Origin: Clostridiaceae bacterium Marseille-Q4149
GTDB taxonomy: Bacteria; Bacillota; Clostridia; Oscillospirales; Oscillospiraceae
Assembly (NCBI GenBank): GCA_018228685.1
Contig: CP073691.1
Coordinates: forward strand, 1,116,001-1,180,000
Reading direction: 5' to 3'
Length of the DNA stretch: 64,000 nt
The notes under the pieces were generated by a model, which worked only from the letters and a program-made list of their open reading frames with translations, made no database searches and had not been told where the DNA came from. The stretch's first letter is position 1; each line of letters starts with the position of its first letter. The position numbers and the translations under genes were made by a program. This document shows, one piece after another, positions 60,843-64,000 of the stretch.

Positions 60843-61724
60843 ATGAAAGAGAAAACCCTGGGGCATATTTATGCCCTGTTCACCATCCTGGTCTGGGGCA
60901 GCTGCTTCGTGCTGACCAAGGTCATGCTGACGGCCTACACCCCCACCCAGATCATCCCCCTGCGGATGGGGCTTGCATACCTGACCCTGTGGGCCCTGCG
61001 GCCCAAAACCATGAAGCTCCCCTGGAAGGACGAGCTGATGTTCATCCTCATCGGCATCACCGGCGGCAGCTTCTACTTCTTCCTGCAGAACACCGCCGCG
61101 GCCCACACCTCCGCCGCCAACGTCAGCATTCTGGTATCCATGTCCCCCATCCTGACGGTGATCCTGGCCCAGCTGTTCTCCCGGAAGGGCGAAAAGCTTG
61201 GGAAGCTGGTGTACATCGGCGCGGTGGTGGCCATTGCCGGCGTGGTGCTGGTGGTGCTCAACGGCACTCTGTCCTTCCACCTGAGCCCTCTGGGGGACCT
61301 GCTGGCCCTGGCCGCCGCCCTGATGTGGGCGGTGTACTCCATCCTGGTGAAGCGGTACACCGAGCGGTATGACAATTTCCTGGTGACCCGCCGGGTGTTC
61401 CTGTGGGCCTTCCTGACCTCCCTGCCCCTGGTGCTGCTGACGGACGGTCTGCCCAGCCTGACGCCCCTGTTCACCCAGCCCAATATCCTGATCTCCTGGC
61501 TGTTTCTGGGCGTATTCGGCAACGCCGTGTGCTTCGCCATCTGGAACATCGCCTTCAAGCGCCTGGGCGTGGTGGTCACCAACAACTACCTGTATGCCTC
61601 CCCCTTTGTCACCGTGGTGGTGGGCTGGCTGCTGCTGGACGAGAAAATCAGCTGGATGAGCATCCTGGGGGCGGTGCTGATCACCCTGGGTGTCGTCTTT
61701 GCCAACAAGAGCACGGAGAAATAA
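60843..61724 (+). CDS. EamA/DMT-family transporter
   Basis: The 293-residue protein has ten predicted membrane helices made of two EamA repeats (about 5-135 and 145-285). The first repeat shows ILVWGSCFVLTKVML and the second KRLGVVVTNNYLYASPFVTVVVGWLLLDE, both typical. EamA permeases export or import small metabolites or amino acids, substrate unknown. GAGGAGA precedes the ATG. The GNAT gene follows 4 bp after its stop, so it may be co-transcribed. Confidence 0.85.
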   Translation: MKEKTLGHIYALFTILVWGSCFVLTKVMLTAYTPTQIIPLRMGLAYLTLWALRPKTMKLPWKDELMFILIGITGGSFYFFLQNTAAAHTSAANVSILVSMSPILTVILAQLFSRKGEKLGKLVYIGAVVAIAGVVLVVLNGTLSFHLSPLGDLLALAAALMWAVYSILVKRYTERYDNFLVTRRVFLWAFLTSLPLVLLTDGLPSLTPLFTQPNILISWLFLGVFGNAVCFAIWNIAFKRLGVVVTNNYLYASPFVTVVVGWLLLDEKISWMSILGAVLITLGVVFANKSTEK

Positions 61725-61728
61725 CGCC

Positions 61729-62220
61729 ATGGAGATCCGAAAGAGTACGACCGATGACGTCCCCGCCATTCTGGAGATCTTCCGGGCCGCCAAGGCGTAC
61801 ATGGCCGCCCACGGCAACCCCACCCAGTGGGGCGGCGACTATCCGGGCCTTCCCGAGCTGCTGCCGGACATTGCCTGGGGCGACAGCTATGTGCTCACGG
61901 AGAACGGAACCGTTGTGGGGACCTTTTCCTTCATCATCGGCGACGAGCCCACCTATCAGGTGCTGCTGAACGGACGGTGGCACGCGGACCGGCCCTACGG
62001 CACCATCCACCGCCTGGCCTCAAGCGGCACGGTCCGCGGCGTGTCCCGGGCCTGTTTCGACTTTTGCACCGGCCTTTCCGACTATGTGCGGGTGGACACC
62101 CACGCGGATAACCGCGCCATGCAGGCCGCCATTGAGGGCTACGGCTTCCGGAAATGCGGGAATATCTACGCCTCCAGCGGCACCCTGCGCACGGCCTATG
62201 ACTATGTGCGGGAGGGCTGA
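61729..62220 (+). CDS. GNAT-family N-acetyltransferase
   Basis: The 163-residue acetyltransferase of the GNAT fold starts RKSTTDDVPAILEIFRAAK, contains a VGTFSFIIGDEPTY strand, and ends with RVDTHADNRAMQAAIEGYGFRKCG, the helix that packs on acetyl-CoA. The substrate is unknown. The ATG at 61729 is used because GGAGAAATAACG lies upstream. It is coupled to the EamA transporter. Confidence 0.85.
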   Translation: MEIRKSTTDDVPAILEIFRAAKAYMAAHGNPTQWGGDYPGLPELLPDIAWGDSYVLTENGTVVGTFSFIIGDEPTYQVLLNGRWHADRPYGTIHRLASSGTVRGVSRACFDFCTGLSDYVRVDTHADNRAMQAAIEGYGFRKCGNIYASSGTLRTAYDYVREG

Positions 62221-62236
62221 TACCCGACTTGAAGTA

Positions 62237-62272
62237 AAAAGCGGCTGTCCACCTCGGTGGACAGCCGCTTTT
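62237..62272. terminator. Bidirectional terminator after the GNAT gene
   Basis: AAAAGCGGCTGTCCACC and GGTGGACAGCCGCTTTT form a perfect 17-bp stem with a 2-nt loop. Confidence 0.88.
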
Positions 62273-62292
62273 ACAATTTACTGAATCAGCGA

Positions 62293-62571
62293 TTAGCCGT
62301 TCTCGCGCATCTTGGCGAAGCAGTCGCTGCAATAAACAGGACGGTCGCTCTTGGGCTCGAAGGGCACGCGGGCCTCGCCGCCGCAGGCAGCGCAGGTGGC
62401 GGTGAAGAACTCCCGGGGGCCGCGGGCGGCGTTCTTGCGAGCGTCGCGGCAGGCCTTGCAGCGCTGGGGCTCGTTCTGGAAGCCACGCTCAGCATAGAAC
62501 TCCTGCTCACCGGCGGTGAACACGAACTCCTTACCGCACTCCTTGCAAACCAAAGTCTTGTCTTCGTACAT
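62293..62571 (-). CDS. Zinc-ribbon domain protein
   Basis: The 92-residue protein has three to four CxxC pairs: CKECGKEF, CKACRD, CAACGG and CSDCF. It matches the zinc-ribbon family common in Clostridia (pfam13451-like followed by a second ribbon). No catalytic residues are seen; a DNA/RNA- or protein-binding role is possible. GAGAGGG precedes the ATG. It is on the same strand as sigH but separated by 36 bp and may be co-transcribed with it. Confidence 0.8.
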   Translation of the reverse strand: MYEDKTLVCKECGKEFVFTAGEQEFYAERGFQNEPQRCKACRDARKNAARGPREFFTATCAACGGEARVPFEPKSDRPVYCSDCFAKMRENG

Positions 62572-62607
62572 GATTTTACCCTCTCTTTGAGATGAAATAT
62601 ATTGCGT

Positions 62608-63231
62608 TCAGCTGTTGCTGATATCGCCGGATGAAAGCTGCCGCGCCACTTTGCGGCGAATCCGCTGCACGGCGTTGTCCACCGATTTGATGGGCTTGCC
62701 AACGGTTTCCGCGATCTCGCCATAAGCAAGACCGTCCAAAAATAACCCTAAAATCTTTTCCTCGAAAGCGGACAACTGTTTGCGGGTATTCTCCAGCAGA
62801 CTGGCAGCCTTTTCTCTGTCGATCAGCAAACGCTCGGGATCGACCTGCGCGAAGACGGAATTTGCGTTCAGAAGCGAGGGATTCAAGGGGACGGATTGGT
62901 TAAGCGGTGCGTTCTTCTGGCTGGCATCTCGCCGGAGCGCGGAACACACCTGCTGATGGATGCAGAGCCCGGCGAAGGGCCGGAACAGTGGGGAACGCTG
63001 GGGATCAAACTCCCGCATGGCCTTGATCAGGCCGAACATCCCCTCCTGCATCAGGTCCTCGCTGTCACCGCCGATGAGAAAATACGGGCGGGCGCAGGAA
63101 CGGACCAGCCAATGATACCGGGTGGCTAAAACGTCCTCCGCCTGACGCTGCCCTGCACGACTCAAGGAACAAAGTTCCTCGTCGGACAGGTTTTCTAATT
63201 GGTCATAGCGAAGTCCAGTATCCAAAACCAT
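62608..63231 (-). CDS. sigH: RNA polymerase sigma-H factor (SigH family)
   Basis: SigH controls the onset of stationary phase and sporulation genes, including spo0A and the sigma-F operon. The 207 residues include ARPYFLIGGDSEDLMQEGMFGLIKAMREFD (region 2, near residues 47-77, a strong match to SigH), a linker, and a region 4 helix-turn-helix (LAYGEIAETVGKPIKSVDNAVQRIRRK). The start at 63231 is preferred over the ATG at 63237, which overlaps the -10 box. The strong promoter would then leave almost no leader. Downstream of glmM on the same strand. Confidence 0.85.
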   Translation of the reverse strand: MVLDTGLRYDQLENLSDEELCSLSRAGQRQAEDVLATRYHWLVRSCARPYFLIGGDSEDLMQEGMFGLIKAMREFDPQRSPLFRPFAGLCIHQQVCSALRRDASQKNAPLNQSVPLNPSLLNANSVFAQVDPERLLIDREKAASLLENTRKQLSAFEEKILGLFLDGLAYGEIAETVGKPIKSVDNAVQRIRRKVARQLSSGDISNS

Positions 63232-63235
63232 AGAC

Positions 63236-63265
63236 ATTATACCTTTTCACTAAATAATTTGTCAA
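63236..63265 (-). promoter_or_regulatory. Sigma-A promoter over the sigH start
   Basis: On the minus strand, TTGACA (63265-63260), 18 bp and TATAAT (63241-63236). Its expected start site falls at the ATG of sigH, implying a leaderless mRNA or a coincidental match. Confidence 0.6.
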
Positions 63266-63301
63266 GCCTTCTTGGGAAATTTGTGTATCCTGTGATGAAA
63301 A

Positions 63302-64000
63302 TCACAGTTTTTTTATGAAATCAGCCAAAACGGAGGCCACCTGATGGGCAATTTCCGTGGTTTTCGCCTCCACCATCACCCGGATCAGGGCCTCGGTGCC
63401 GGAGGGACGGATGAGAATGCGGCCCTGGCCGCCCAGCTTTTCCTCCCAGCGGCGGGTCTCCTGCCGCAGGGATTCATCGGCCATGATGCGCTCCTTGACT
63501 CCGGGAGTGTGGGGGACCTCCACGTTGATGAGCTCCTGAGGATACTGGGGGCAGCGGGCGGCCAGCTGGGAGGCGGGGACGCCGCTGTGGCGGAGGGTCT
63601 GCAAAAATTGCAGAGCCGTCAGCTCGCCGTCGCCGGTGGTGGCATACGCCCGGAAGATGGTGTGGCCCGACTGCTCGCCGCCGATGGCGAAGCCGTCGGC
63701 CAGCATCCGCTCCAGCACATGGCGGTCGCCCACGGCGGTGCACACCAGGTCCAGGCCGTTTTCCCGGCAGTACTCGTGCAGGCCAAGGTTGGACATAACG
63801 GTGGCCACCACGGTGTTGCCGGAGAGCTTCCCCCGGCGCTTGAGCTCGGAGGCGCAGACGGCCATGACCTTGTCGCCGTCGATGGTATTCCCCTGCTCGT
63901 CCACCAGCAGGCAGCGGTCGGCGTCGCCGTCGAAGGCGATGCCCAGATCATACCCGCCGGAGACGACGCCCTGGGCCAGGGACTCCAGGTGGGTAGAGCC
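63302..64000 (-). CDS. glmM: Phosphoglucosamine mutase GlmM, 5' part outside the window
   Basis: GlmM converts glucosamine 6-phosphate to glucosamine 1-phosphate for UDP-GlcNAc synthesis. The visible C-terminal part (about 232 residues) has the metal loop FDGDADRCLLVDE, the sugar-binding GGEQSGHTIF, and the phosphate loop RPSGTEALIRVMVEA, diagnostic of GlmM rather than other phosphohexomutases. The catalytic serine lies outside the window. It complements murA and murD in feeding cell-wall synthesis. Confidence 0.92.
   Translation of the reverse strand, partial: GSTHLESLAQGVVSGGYDLGIAFDGDADRCLLVDEQGNTIDGDKVMAVCASELKRRGKLSGNTVVATVMSNLGLHEYCRENGLDLVCTAVGDRHVLERMLADGFAIGGEQSGHTIFRAYATTGDGELTALQFLQTLRHSGVPASQLAARCPQYPQELINVEVPHTPGVKERIMADESLRQETRRWEEKLGGQGRILIRPSGTEALIRVMVEAKTTEIAHQVASVLADFIKKL

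Overview
This 64 kb window looks like ordinary chromosome of a high-GC, spore-forming anaerobic Clostridia, most likely of the Oscillospiraceae (Flavonifractor/Lawsonibacter/Oscillibacter-like). The evidence is the gene repertoire: SigH, the spoIIAA-spoIIAB-sigF operon, a monomeric group-B-type [FeFe] hydrogenase, a butyrate/4-hydroxybutyrate-type CoA-transferase, a PPi-dependent phosphofructokinase, a split transketolase, a T-box on valS, a CIRCE box and Gram-positive SOS boxes, and no outer-membrane genes. The family placement is inference. No rRNA, tRNA, CRISPR array, transposase or prophage was found.

Layout, left to right. 1-9.9 kb: murD (cut by the edge), RNase P RNA, CoA-transferase, class B sortase, HAD phosphatase, an island of consecutive hairpins, a GreA-family factor, a MocR/PdxR-type regulator divergent from an ECF S-component and a UPF0340 gene, ATP-type pfkA, and ogt. 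9.9-18.6 kb: [FeFe] hydrogenase, CIRCE-controlled hsp20, a MocA-like gene beside an internally deleted TrkH, then murA, a WalJ/YycJ-like hydrolase, rlmH, a DUF2007 gene and a phosphohexomutase. 18.7-21.9 kb: a five-gene minus-strand island of DUF3137-like/zinc-ribbon membrane proteins and lipoproteins of unknown role. 22-31 kb: the protein quality-control block tig-clpP-clpX-lon-engB, followed by a phosphoesterase, a dipeptidase and rbgA-rnhB-yraN. 32-38.6 kb: rplS, obgE, a barnase-type lipoprotein with barstar, a VTT-domain protein, and T-box-valS. 38.6-45.2 kb: a second hairpin island, the sigma-F operon, and a divergent SOS locus. In that locus a LexA-box-embedded promoter drives a 37-codon membrane peptide, a radical-SAM DNA-repair protein and its TIGR03915 partner, and a second promoter drives pcrA. 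45.2-51.3 kb: central carbon metabolism (pfp, fba, a frameshifted pyk, split transketolase). 51.4-64 kb: a Xer-type recombinase, an SLC13-type permease, a 515-bp structured intergenic region, and a cell-envelope cluster (VanY-type peptidase, nucleotidyltransferase, three tandem LytR-CpsA-Psr paralogs). The window closes with an EamA transporter, a GNAT acetyltransferase, a zinc-ribbon protein, sigH and the end of glmM.

Most genes are housekeeping and in good operons. The least explained parts are the SOS-linked 37-residue membrane peptide, the membrane-anchored barnase/barstar pair, the DUF3137 island, the two hairpin arrays, the triple LCP cassette, and two damaged genes (pyk and trkH). Starts were chosen by Shine-Dalgarno position, so many differ from the longest open frame.
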